From NCBI RefSeq assembly GCF_000423945.1, contig NZ_KE384117.1:9932-73931 (forward strand): a stretch of 64,000 nt of DNA. The letters run 5' to 3'. Positions 18,101 to 26,143 of this stretch are shown piece after piece. A program made the translations under genes and the position numbers. Below the pieces are notes generated by a model. The model had not been told where the DNA came from, searched no databases, and was given only the letters and a program-made list of their open reading frames with translations. The DNA comes from Butyrivibrio sp. XPD2002 (lineage in GTDB: Bacteria; Bacillota; Clostridia; Lachnospirales; Lachnospiraceae). Each line of letters starts with the position of its first letter. Within the stretch, counting starts at the first letter, position 1.

Positions 18101-19017
18101 TAGCACCTGTTTCTGAGGAGGATACAGAGAGCGCAGATAAGAAGAGCATCTTCGAGGATGGCGCTTTAACAAAAGAATATAAAGCTTCAGATATATATGT
18201 ATGCAAAAATAAGACAGCAAAGCCCACAGTTTTCATTCCTGTATTCCCCGGAAGTAACTGTGAGTACGACTCAGCTCAGGCATTTGAGAGAGCAGGCGCT
18301 GACACAATCGTTAAGATCTTCAGAAACAGAAATGCTGAGGATATCGTAGAGTCAGTTGCTGAGTTCAAGAAGGCTATAGAGCAGGCACAGATCATCATGT
18401 TCCCCGGCGGATTCTCAGCTGGTGATGAGCCTGACGGAAGTGCTAAGTTCTTCGCAACAGCTTTCCAGAACGAGAGCATCAAGGAGGCTGTAAATGACCT
18501 TCTTCAGAACAGAGATGGTCTTGCACTTGGTATCTGTAACGGATTCCAGGCTATGATCAAGCTTGGCCTTGTACCTAACGGACAGATCACAGGTCAGAAC
18601 CCTGAGAGCCCGACACTGACCTTCAACACAATCGGACGCCACATCTCAACAATGGCTTATCTTAGAGTTGTAAGCAACAAGTCACCCTGGATGCAGGGCG
18701 CTGAGCTTGGCGGCGTATATGTTAACCCCGCATCTCACGGAGAGGGACGTTTCGTAGCACCTACAGATGTTCTTAAGAACCTCTTCGAGAACGGACAGAT
18801 CGTAACACAGTACTGTGATCCTGAGGGTCAGGTACATCTTGATAACCTCTGGAACATCAATGGTTCCTACATGGCAGTTGAGGGTATCACATCACCTGAC
18901 GGACGCTGCCTTGGTAAGATGTGCCACTCAGAGAGACGCGGCGACGGCGTTGCAGTGAACATCTTCGGTGAGCAGGATATGAAGATATTCGAGAGCGGAG
19001 TTAGATACTTTGAGTGA
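15142..19017 (+). CDS. purL: Phosphoribosylformylglycinamidine synthase, single-chain PurL
   Basis: This enzyme converts FGAR and glutamine to FGAM in purine synthesis. The 1291-residue protein is the large form, with synthase and glutaminase in one chain. The synthase part has DTYWSDHCRHTTF near residue 215, FKNETHNHPTEIEPFGG and DFGAGGVSVAIGELADG. From about residue 1030 a class I glutaminase domain begins (PVFPGSNCEYD), with the nucleophile Cys in ALGICNGFQAM and later a catalytic His in the NPASHGEGRF region. AGGAGGAG precedes the ATG. It stands 75 bp before carA; no purine-responsive element is recognisable. Confidence 0.97.
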   Translation: MSNVRRVYVEKKAPYAGKAKELRKEIKSYLGIKSVTKVREFIRYDVENISDEVFEKACTTVFSEPPVDILYREEIEIPEGALVFSVEALPGQFDQRADSAVQCVRFIKGDEEPVIRTAVTYMLMGDISKDELTKIEEYVMNPVDSRIADEEKPETLVDNFEEPADVKILDGFKDMAEDELKKLYESFGLAMTFNDFKWIQQYFHDDEKRDPSMTEIRVLDTYWSDHCRHTTFGTELKNVSFGDGFYAAPIKASYDKYLSAREDVYADPEKREEKFISLMDIALMGMKKLKKDGKLTDMEESEENNACTVVVPIDVDYGNGPVKENWLVFFKNETHNHPTEIEPFGGAATCLGGAIRDPLSGRGYVYQAMRVTGAADPTVPVADTLKGKLSQKKLVRGAASGYSSYGNQIGLATGYVKEVYHPDYAAKRMEIGAVMGAAPQEHVIRESSDPGDIIVLLGGRTGRDGCGGATGSSKAHTADSILTCGAEVQKGNAPTERKLQRLFRRPEVSELIKKCNDFGAGGVSVAIGELADGLDVDLDKVPKKYAGLDGTELAISESQERMAVVVDPSQVDKFLEYAAEENLEAVKVAVVTEEPRLVLKWRGKKIVDIKRSFLDTNGAHQETEVEVLIPKQDENYLGKYACEAAGKALAENDVKKAWLAEMEDLNVCSQKGLVEMFDSSIGAGTVTMPFGGKYQLTETQAMIAKLPVLGGKTDTVTMMAYGFDPYLSSWSPYHGAAYAVTESVARIVATGGDYKKLHLTFQEYFQRMTADKTRWSQPLTALLGSFEAQLRFGIASIGGKDSMSGSFFYEGDEKRASGEINVPPTLVSFAVDVAEGKDVITPELKAAGDWLIELPIDRDEYDLPDYEKVMARYDEIHDLMQKGYVKAAYAIDCYGVAAAISKMAFGNGFGVKIAECVKHEDLFTNRIGNILLEVPADKAGDVLALREAREIGYVTDDGKFTIGNVEISEEEALENWKNKLEKVFPSVAPVSEEDTESADKKSIFEDGALTKEYKASDIYVCKNKTAKPTVFIPVFPGSNCEYDSAQAFERAGADTIVKIFRNRNAEDIVESVAEFKKAIEQAQIIMFPGGFSAGDEPDGSAKFFATAFQNESIKEAVNDLLQNRDGLALGICNGFQAMIKLGLVPNGQITGQNPESPTLTFNTIGRHISTMAYLRVVSNKSPWMQGAELGGVYVNPASHGEGRFVAPTDVLKNLFENGQIVTQYCDPEGQVHLDNLWNINGSYMAVEGITSPDGRCLGKMCHSERRGDGVAVNIFGEQDMKIFESGVRYFE

Positions 19018-19091
19018 TAAGCTATTTGCAAGCGCAAGTTTGAGTGCATGCTTGCATGCAAATCACGTATTAAAATATTCAGGAGGAGCGA

Positions 19092-20297
19092 ATGAAAGCA
19101 TTTTTGATTTTGGAAGATGGCACCGTTTTTAAGGGAAAAGCCATTGGCGCCAAAAGGGAAGTTATAAGCGAGATAGTTTTTAATACTTCCATGGCGGGCT
19201 ACACAGAGGTGTTCACTGATCCGTCCTATGCAGGACAGGCAGTTTGCATGACTTATCCACTTATTGGTAATTACGGTGTTTGCAGAGATGACATGGAATC
19301 TGAGCGCATATGGCTTGATGGAGTTATCGTAAGAGAGCTCTCAGATGTGGTATCTAACTTCCGCTGCGACATGACAGTCCAGGAATTTCTGGAAGAATAT
19401 GATATTCCCGGCATAGAGAGAATAGACACACGTAAGCTGGTTCGCATCCTTCGTGAAAAGGGAACCATGAACGGAATGATCACAACTGACGAGAATTACA
19501 ACATTGACTCGATCATTCCGAGGCTCAAGGCCTATAACACAGGAAAGGTTGTTGAGAAGGTTTCCTGCAAGGAGATAAAGAAGATAGAAGGCAGCAGGGA
19601 CCTGGCTGAAAACGGACCTCTTTCCGGAAGTGCTGTATTTAAGAAAGAGGATTATGAGGCAGCGCTTAAGGGAGACCTTAGTAAGCGCGAAAAACGCCCC
19701 AGCATAGTAAAAGAGTTAAACGGTAAGGGACTTAAGGTTGCACTTCTTGATGTAGGTGCAAAGGACAATATAGCAGCTTCACTTGCAGCAAGAGGATGTG
19801 ACGTTACAGTTTATCCTTCTGATACCACAGCAGAGGAGATGCTCAAGGATAAGCCTGATGGAATCATGCTCAGTAACGGCCCCGGCGATCCGAAGGAGTG
19901 CACGGGAGTTATTGAGGAGATCAAAAAGCTTTATGCATCAGATGTTCCGATCTTTGCCATCTGCCTTGGACATCAGCTTATGGCTCTTGCAACCGGCGCT
20001 GATACCTATAAGATGAAATACGGTCACCGCGGTGGTAACCACCCGGTTAAGGACTTGGAGACCGGCAGGGTTTACATTTCATCACAGAACCACGGCTATG
20101 TAGTTGACACTGATAAGCTTGACCCGAAGGTTGCCGTGCCTGCTTTTGTGAATGTAAATGATGGAACAAACGAGGGACTTAAGTATGTGGGCAAAAACAT
20201 ATTTACAGTTCAGTTTCACCCCGAGGCCTGCTGCGGCCCTCAGGACAGCGGATACTTATTTGATCGTTTTATTAAGATGATGAGGAAGGATGCATAA
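19092..20297 (+). CDS. carA: Carbamoyl-phosphate synthase, small (glutaminase) subunit
   Basis: CarA supplies ammonia from glutamine to CarB for carbamoyl phosphate, used in pyrimidine and arginine synthesis. The N-terminal domain shows VFNTSMAGYTEVFTDPSY. The C-terminal class I amidotransferase domain has the nucleophile Cys in AICLGHQL and the His/Glu pair in FHPEACCGPQ. The 401-residue protein is slightly longer than the typical ~360. AGGAGGAG lies 5 bp before the ATG. The stop overlaps carB by one base (TAATG), which implies translational coupling. Confidence 0.97.
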   Translation: MKAFLILEDGTVFKGKAIGAKREVISEIVFNTSMAGYTEVFTDPSYAGQAVCMTYPLIGNYGVCRDDMESERIWLDGVIVRELSDVVSNFRCDMTVQEFLEEYDIPGIERIDTRKLVRILREKGTMNGMITTDENYNIDSIIPRLKAYNTGKVVEKVSCKEIKKIEGSRDLAENGPLSGSAVFKKEDYEAALKGDLSKREKRPSIVKELNGKGLKVALLDVGAKDNIAASLAARGCDVTVYPSDTTAEEMLKDKPDGIMLSNGPGDPKECTGVIEEIKKLYASDVPIFAICLGHQLMALATGADTYKMKYGHRGGNHPVKDLETGRVYISSQNHGYVVDTDKLDPKVAVPAFVNVNDGTNEGLKYVGKNIFTVQFHPEACCGPQDSGYLFDRFIKMMRKDA

Positions 20298-23200
20298 TGC
20301 CAAAGAATAAAGATGTGAAAAAGGTTTTGGTCATAGGTTCAGGCCCGATTGTAATCGGACAGGCAGCAGAGTTCGACTATGCGGGAACTCAGGCTTGCCG
20401 CTCACTGAAGGAGGAGGGAATAGAAGTAATTCTTGTTAACTCCAATCCTGCGACCATCATGACAGATAAAGATATTGCAGATGAAGTTTACATTGAGCCC
20501 CTTACAGTCAAGGTTCTTGAGCAGATCATTGAAAAGGAGAAGCCTGACAGCGTACTTCCTACACTGGGAGGACAGGCAGGACTTAACCTTGGAATGGAGC
20601 TTGCTGAGTCAGGCTTCCTTGCAGCTCATAATGTAAAGCTTCTTGGAACAACTGCTGAGACAATCAAGAAGGCTGAGGACCGCCAGGAATTCAAGGATAC
20701 AATGGAGAAGATCGGCGAGCCCTGCGCAGCATCTCTGGTTGTACATAACGTTGATGACGGTGTGGCTTTTGCTGAGAAGATTGGCTATCCCGTAGTTCTT
20801 CGTCCTGCGTTCACCCTTGGTGGAAGTGGCGGCGGAATCGCACATAACAGAGCAGAGTGTGAGGAGATACTTGAAAACGGACTTCGTCTTTCAAGAGCTA
20901 ACGAGGTTCTTGTAGAGCGCTGCATCGCCGGCTGGAAGGAAATCGAGTACGAGGTAATGCGAGACAGTGCAGGTAACTGCATCACTGTTTGTAACATGGA
21001 AAACATCGATCCCGTCGGTGTTCACACAGGTGACAGTATAGTAGTTGCACCTTCACAGACACTTACAGATAAAGAGTACCAGATGCTCAGAAGCGCTGCA
21101 CTCAACATCATTGATGAGCTGCAGATCACAGGTGGATGTAACGTACAGTTTGCGCTTCACCCCACAAGCTTTGAGTATTGCGTAATCGAGGTTAACCCTC
21201 GAGTAAGCCGTTCTTCAGCGCTTGCTTCCAAGGCAACAGGATATCCGATCGCCAAGGTTGCAGCTAAGATCGCTCTTGGATATACACTTGATGAGATCAA
21301 GAATGCAATCACAGGAAAGACCTACGCAAGCTTCGAGCCTACACTTGACTACTGCGTAGTAAAATTCCCCAGACTGCCTTTCGATAAATTTATTACGGCA
21401 AAGCGTACGCTTACAACTCAGATGAAGGCTACCGGTGAGGTTATGAGTATCTGCCATAGCTTCGAAGGCGCTATGATGAAGGCTATCCGTTCACTGGAGC
21501 AGCACGTTGACTGCCTTACAAGCTACGATTTTTCAGAGCTTGATGATGATGAGCTCAAGGACCGTCTGACTGTAGTAGATGATCAGAGAATCTGGGTTAT
21601 CGCAGAGGCTCTCAGAAGAGGAATGAGCCACGATGAGATCCATGATATTACCATGATCGACCTCTGGTTCATCGATAAGATCCACACACTTATCAAGATG
21701 GAATTAAAGCTCCTTAGAATCGGTGAAAAGAGCACAATCGCCCGTCATAAGGTTTCTGAGGAGAACGTCCCCGAATTTGAAGAGGCTAAAAAGCTTATCA
21801 GCTTTGATACACTTCTTAAGGCAAAGAGACTTGAGTATCCCGATAAGGTTATAAGCAGACTTACAAGATTTTCAGTAGACACTATCAAGACCTTAAGGGA
21901 TTTCTACGGAATAAAGGCAGCCTACAAGCTGGTTGATACCTGTGCGGCTGAGTTTGCAGCTGAGACTCCTTACTACTACTCAGTTTACGGAGACAGTGAT
22001 GAGGAGAACGAGGCAGAGGGCGAAGGCTCAGGTAAAAAGAAAATCCTGGTTCTTGGTTCTGGTCCTATCAGAATCGGTCAGGGTATCGAGTTCGATTACT
22101 GCTCAGTTCATGCAACATGGGCATTTGAGAAGGCAGGATACGAGACCATCATCATCAACAACAACCCTGAGACGGTTTCAACTGACTTTGATATCGCAGA
22201 TAAGCTCTACTTTGAGCCTCTCACACCCGAGGATGTTGAGAACATCGTAAGACTTGAAAAGCCCGACGGAGCAGTTGTTCAGTTCGGTGGTCAGACAGCA
22301 ATCAAGCTCACTCAGGATCTTATGAAGATGGGTGTTAAGATCTACGGTACAAAGGCAGAGGACGTAGATGCTGCAGAGGACAGAGAGATCTTCGACAGAA
22401 TCCTTGAGGAGACAGGAATAAAGCGTGCTGAGGGTGCAACAGTATTCACAGCTGAGGAAGCAAAAGAGGTTGCCAACAGACTCGGATATCCCGTACTTGT
22501 TCGTCCTTCCTACGTACTTGGCGGACAGGGCATGCAGATAGCTCTTTCAGATCAGGAAATTGAGGAGTTTATTAACATCATCAACAGAATTGCTCAGGAT
22601 CACCCGATCCTCGTAGATAAGTATCTGCAGGGTGTTGAGACTGAGGTAGATGCGGTTTGTGACGGCGAGAACATTGTAATCCCCGGTATCATGGAGCATA
22701 TCGAGAGATCAGGTATCCACTCCGGAGATTCAATCTCAGTTTATCCTGCACAGTCACTTTCCGATAAGGTTAAGCAGACAATCGCTGACTACACAGCAAG
22801 ACTTGCAAAGGCACTCCACGTAGTCGGACTTATAAATGTACAGTTTATCGCTGTAGGTGATGAGGTTTACATCATTGAGGCTAACCCCAGATCATCACGT
22901 ACAGTTCCTTATATCAGTAAGGTTACAGGTATTCCGATCGTTGATCTTGCAGCACAGGTAATGATGGGCAAAAAGCTTGTTGACCTTGGATACACTCCCG
23001 GACTTCAGCCTGAAGCTGAGCACATCGCTATTAAGATGCCCGTATTCTCCTTCGAGAAGATCAGAGGAGCTGAGATCAGTCTTGGACCTGAGATGAAGAG
23101 TACAGGTGAGTGTCTTGGAATCAGCAAGTCCTACAGTGAGGCTCTTTACAAGGCCTTCCTTGGCGCTGGTATCAAGCTTCCCAAGCATAAGCAGATGATC

Positions 23201-23581
23201 ATCACCGTTAAGGATTCAGATAAGGGTGAGGTTATAGAGATAGCAAGACGCTTTGAAAAGCTCGGTTATATCATCTATGCAACCAGATCTACAGCTGATA
23301 CCTTGAATGAAAATGGTGTTAAGGCTCGTAAGGTAAACCGTATCAGCCAGGAGTCACCTACTGTCATCGACCTTATCCTTGGTCACAGAATCGACCTTGT
23401 TATCGATACTCCCACACAGGGACGTGACAAGAGTCGTGACGGATTCCTTATCCGCCGTACAGCTATCGAGACAGGCGTAAACGTAATCACTGCGCTTGAT
23501 ACTGCAAGAGCTCTGGTAACAAGTCTTGAGGATGCATATAAAGAGGATACACTTGAGCTTGTTGATATAGCTAAGATATGA
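20297..23581 (+). CDS. carB: Carbamoyl-phosphate synthase, large subunit
   Basis: CarB makes carbamoyl phosphate from bicarbonate, ammonia and two ATP. The 1094-residue protein has the usual internal duplication: each half starts with a similar segment (VLVIGSGPIVIGQAAEFDY near 10; ILVLGSGPIRIGQGIEFDY near 585), followed by ATP-grasp domains (LRPAFTLGGSGGG; VRPSYVLGGQGMQ). The C-terminal MGS-like allosteric domain contains TPTQGRDKSRDGFLIRR. An acidic insert (DEENEAEGEGSGKKK) between the halves slightly lengthens it. Start is coupled to carA. No pyrimidine attenuator is visible upstream. Confidence 0.98.
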   Translation: MPKNKDVKKVLVIGSGPIVIGQAAEFDYAGTQACRSLKEEGIEVILVNSNPATIMTDKDIADEVYIEPLTVKVLEQIIEKEKPDSVLPTLGGQAGLNLGMELAESGFLAAHNVKLLGTTAETIKKAEDRQEFKDTMEKIGEPCAASLVVHNVDDGVAFAEKIGYPVVLRPAFTLGGSGGGIAHNRAECEEILENGLRLSRANEVLVERCIAGWKEIEYEVMRDSAGNCITVCNMENIDPVGVHTGDSIVVAPSQTLTDKEYQMLRSAALNIIDELQITGGCNVQFALHPTSFEYCVIEVNPRVSRSSALASKATGYPIAKVAAKIALGYTLDEIKNAITGKTYASFEPTLDYCVVKFPRLPFDKFITAKRTLTTQMKATGEVMSICHSFEGAMMKAIRSLEQHVDCLTSYDFSELDDDELKDRLTVVDDQRIWVIAEALRRGMSHDEIHDITMIDLWFIDKIHTLIKMELKLLRIGEKSTIARHKVSEENVPEFEEAKKLISFDTLLKAKRLEYPDKVISRLTRFSVDTIKTLRDFYGIKAAYKLVDTCAAEFAAETPYYYSVYGDSDEENEAEGEGSGKKKILVLGSGPIRIGQGIEFDYCSVHATWAFEKAGYETIIINNNPETVSTDFDIADKLYFEPLTPEDVENIVRLEKPDGAVVQFGGQTAIKLTQDLMKMGVKIYGTKAEDVDAAEDREIFDRILEETGIKRAEGATVFTAEEAKEVANRLGYPVLVRPSYVLGGQGMQIALSDQEIEEFINIINRIAQDHPILVDKYLQGVETEVDAVCDGENIVIPGIMEHIERSGIHSGDSISVYPAQSLSDKVKQTIADYTARLAKALHVVGLINVQFIAVGDEVYIIEANPRSSRTVPYISKVTGIPIVDLAAQVMMGKKLVDLGYTPGLQPEAEHIAIKMPVFSFEKIRGAEISLGPEMKSTGECLGISKSYSEALYKAFLGAGIKLPKHKQMIITVKDSDKGEVIEIARRFEKLGYIIYATRSTADTLNENGVKARKVNRISQESPTVIDLILGHRIDLVIDTPTQGRDKSRDGFLIRRTAIETGVNVITALDTARALVTSLEDAYKEDTLELVDIAKI

Positions 23582-23620
23582 GAACCTTTTTATAAAGAAA
23601 AACAGCATAATAAATAACGA

Positions 23621-23651
23621 AACGTGTCGGAAAAATCCGGCACGTTTTTTT
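23621..23651 (+). terminator. Terminator after carB
   Basis: An 11-bp stem with one G-T pair (AACGTGTCGGA/TCCGGCACGTT, AAAA loop) is followed by a T run, 40 bp after the carB stop. Confidence 0.9.
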
Positions 23652-23673
23652 GCAAAAAAATATTTTTAAACCC

Positions 23674-23702
23674 TGCAACATTTTCATAACGCCATCTGTA
23701 TA
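23674..23702 (+). promoter_or_regulatory. Candidate ECF-sigma promoter for the VWA-sigma operon
   Basis: TGCAAC at 23674-23679, a 16-bp spacer, and CTGTATA from 23696 resemble the ECF pattern TGAAAC-N16-CGTA known for SigW-type factors. It lies ~80 bp upstream of the VWA lipoprotein start, ahead of an operon encoding an ECF sigma factor. Autoregulation is an inference. Confidence 0.45.
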
Positions 23703-23781
23703 TAGAGTAGAACAGCAAAAAACAGTTACTTTTCAAAAGGGGAAAGGTAACAAAAGCAATTGCTATCGGAGGGAAAAAGTT

Positions 23782-25437
23782 ATGAGAAGACAAATGAAAG
23801 TTACACCGGTTGTGCTAAGCACAATCATCGCAGCCAGCTCTATCTGCGGCTGCGGTAGCAGTAAGATGACAGAAACAGCTGCCACAACTGCTACAGAAAC
23901 AAAAAGCGACAGCTCATACGAATATGAGACTGCAACAGAAGATTCTGCATGCTATGCCACTGAGGCATACGAGGAATGCACGGATATGTATTATCCCGAA
24001 GAGCCTCAGTATAACACAGAGTCCTACGAGAAGCCTGAGGAGAACGGTTATAACCTTGTTAGTACAAAGCCGCTTTCAACCTTCGCAGCTGACGTGGACA
24101 CAGCCTCCTACTCAAACGTAAGAAGAATGATAGAGGATGGATACACTCTTTCAGAAATCAATACAGATGCAGTAAGACCTGAAGAGTTCATCAACTATTT
24201 TTCATACGACCTTAATAATCCTGAGGGAAATAATAAGTTCGGTATTACAACAGAAATTACCACCTGCCCCTGGAATGAGGATCATGAGCTTATGTTCGTG
24301 GGAATGAAGACAAGGGATATAGATCTCTCAGAGGCACCTGCAAGCAACCTGGTATTCCTGGTAGATGTATCCGGATCAATGGATGAGCCTGACAAGCTTC
24401 CTCTTTTACAGAAGTCACTCACAGAGCTGGTTAATTCACTTCCCGGAAAGGGCGTTATCTCAATCGTAACTTATTCAGGACATGAAGAGGTTCTTCTCGC
24501 AGGTGAGAGCATGAAGAATAAGAGAGAGGTCATAAATGCAATAGACAGTATGTCAGCTTCAGGATGCACAAACGGTGAGGCAGGAATCCAGAAGGCATAT
24601 CAGATTGCAGAGGATAACTACATCGATGGCGGCATCAACAGAATAGTGATGTGCACAGATGGTGATCTTAATGTAGGTGTTGATAATCCCGATGACCTTG
24701 AGAAGCTTATTGAGGAAAAGAAGAACAACGGAATCTTCTTATCAGTACTTGGTTTTGGAACCGGCAATCTTAAGGACGATAACCTTGAGAGACTTGCAGA
24801 TCGCGGCAATGGTAACTACTCATACATCGATTCACTTTTTGAGGGTAAGAAGGTTCTTGTAGATGAGATGGGGTCAACACTTGTTACAGTTGCAAAGGAT
24901 GTTAAGCTCCAGGTTGAGTTCAATCCTGCAAGAGTTAATTCCTACAGACTGATCGGCTATGAAAACAGACTCATGAACGATGCTGATTTCAATGATGACA
25001 CCAAGGACGGAGGTGAGATCGGCGCAGGACACAGCGTTGTTGCTCTTTATGAGATAGTTCCCGAGGGAAGTCAGGGTGCTATAAATCTTAAGTATCAGGA
25101 CAAGTCTTCAGATGACAAGAGTGAGGAGAAGGCAGATGAGAATTCAGAGTTCTATTCAGAGTATGCAACAGTAAGTGTTCGTTATAAGGAGCCTGAGGCA
25201 GACAAGTCAGAGCTTTTTTCAATAGTTGTTGGCGATAAGGACTTCAGCGAAGAGGGCAGCGAGAACATCAGATTTGCAGGCCTTGTGGCAGAGTTCGCAA
25301 TGATCCTTTCAGACAGCGAACACAAGGGAACAGCTACTCTTCAGGACATTATGGATGGCTACAAGCAGGTTGAGAACACAGATGAATATAAAGATGAATT
25401 CAATCAGCTTGTAAGAATGGTAGCAAAGCGCAGTTAA
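23782..25437 (+). CDS. VWA-domain lipoprotein (YfbK-like)
   Basis: The protein begins MRRQMKVTP with a signal peptide and a lipobox-like ICGC, so it is likely a membrane-anchored lipoprotein. A low-complexity Thr/Glu/Tyr linker follows. A domain with PLSTFAADVDTASYSNVRR and a von Willebrand A domain come next; the MIDAS is DVSGSMDEP near residue 195, with a later CTDGDLNVG metal-site segment. This arrangement matches the YfbK-type family. I chose the ATG at 23782 because CGGAGGGA precedes it; the frame is open further upstream without conserved sequence. No terminator separates it from the sigma gene 46 bp downstream. Molecular function is not established. Confidence 0.88.
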   Translation: MRRQMKVTPVVLSTIIAASSICGCGSSKMTETAATTATETKSDSSYEYETATEDSACYATEAYEECTDMYYPEEPQYNTESYEKPEENGYNLVSTKPLSTFAADVDTASYSNVRRMIEDGYTLSEINTDAVRPEEFINYFSYDLNNPEGNNKFGITTEITTCPWNEDHELMFVGMKTRDIDLSEAPASNLVFLVDVSGSMDEPDKLPLLQKSLTELVNSLPGKGVISIVTYSGHEEVLLAGESMKNKREVINAIDSMSASGCTNGEAGIQKAYQIAEDNYIDGGINRIVMCTDGDLNVGVDNPDDLEKLIEEKKNNGIFLSVLGFGTGNLKDDNLERLADRGNGNYSYIDSLFEGKKVLVDEMGSTLVTVAKDVKLQVEFNPARVNSYRLIGYENRLMNDADFNDDTKDGGEIGAGHSVVALYEIVPEGSQGAINLKYQDKSSDDKSEEKADENSEFYSEYATVSVRYKEPEADKSELFSIVVGDKDFSEEGSENIRFAGLVAEFAMILSDSEHKGTATLQDIMDGYKQVENTDEYKDEFNQLVRMVAKRS

Positions 25438-25483
25438 TAGGTGATATACTAATACATGGCGACTTTTAGGGGAAGAGGGAGTT

Positions 25484-26143
25484 ATGTATACACTTACACT
25501 GCAAAATGAAGAAATTATAGAGGGAAAATATAATAGTTTATTAGATATATTCAATGATATATGGAACTCCTGTACCAAAGCAGCAGGTCACCTGTTTGCA
25601 ATGGTACAGGCTTCCGCAAAGACCGTTAAGTCTGTTATAAGCGGTGATGCTACTGCAGCAATTGGGAATCCCGCAGAGAGAGCTGGGGAGCTCCTCGACA
25701 GATACGGTAACGCAATCCTGAGGACAGCCTACTCATATCTTCACAATATGAGCGACGCAGAGGATATCGTTCAGGATACACTTATTCAATACATAAGAAA
25801 GGCGCCGGCCTTTGAAAATGCAAATCATGAAAAGGCCTGGCTTTTAACAGTGGCAGCTAATCTTAGTAAAAACAAGATCGATTATAACAATGTCAGAAAA
25901 GCGGATGAGCTTTCTGAGGAGCTTGTTGCGGATAATAAGGAGGACCTTGCGTTCGTGTGGGATGCTGTCAAGCAGCTTCCGGAAAAGTACAGGGAGGTAA
26001 TTCATCTTTTTTATCAGGAGGGTTATTCCACCAAGGATATAGCTGAGATATTAAAGAGGAATGAATCCACTGTTCGCTCCGACTTAAACCGCGGAAGGCA
26101 GCAGCTGAAAAATATTCTAAAGGAGGCGTATGACTTTGAGTAA
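25484..26143 (+). CDS. ECF-type RNA polymerase sigma factor
   Basis: The 219-residue protein has sigma region 2 (about 70-130: ILRTAYSYLHNMSDAEDIVQDTL) and region 4 (about 160-215: LPEKYREVIHLFYQEGYSTKDIAE with ESTVRSDLNRGRQQL). About 65 extra N-terminal residues precede the sigma domain and have no recognised match. A GAAGAGGGAG ribosome site is good. Its stop overlaps the next gene, whose N-terminus has anti-sigma character, so the pair should form a sigma/anti-sigma switch. It may read the promoter at 23674-23702. Confidence 0.92.
   Translation: MYTLTLQNEEIIEGKYNSLLDIFNDIWNSCTKAAGHLFAMVQASAKTVKSVISGDATAAIGNPAERAGELLDRYGNAILRTAYSYLHNMSDAEDIVQDTLIQYIRKAPAFENANHEKAWLLTVAANLSKNKIDYNNVRKADELSEELVADNKEDLAFVWDAVKQLPEKYREVIHLFYQEGYSTKDIAEILKRNESTVRSDLNRGRQQLKNILKEAYDFE

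Noticed and set aside
19022..19063. Inverted repeat ATTTGCA/TGCAAAT between purL and carA as a terminator
   Set aside because: The stem is short and interrupted, and no T run follows, so read-through to carA is as likely. No riboswitch fold was recognised.
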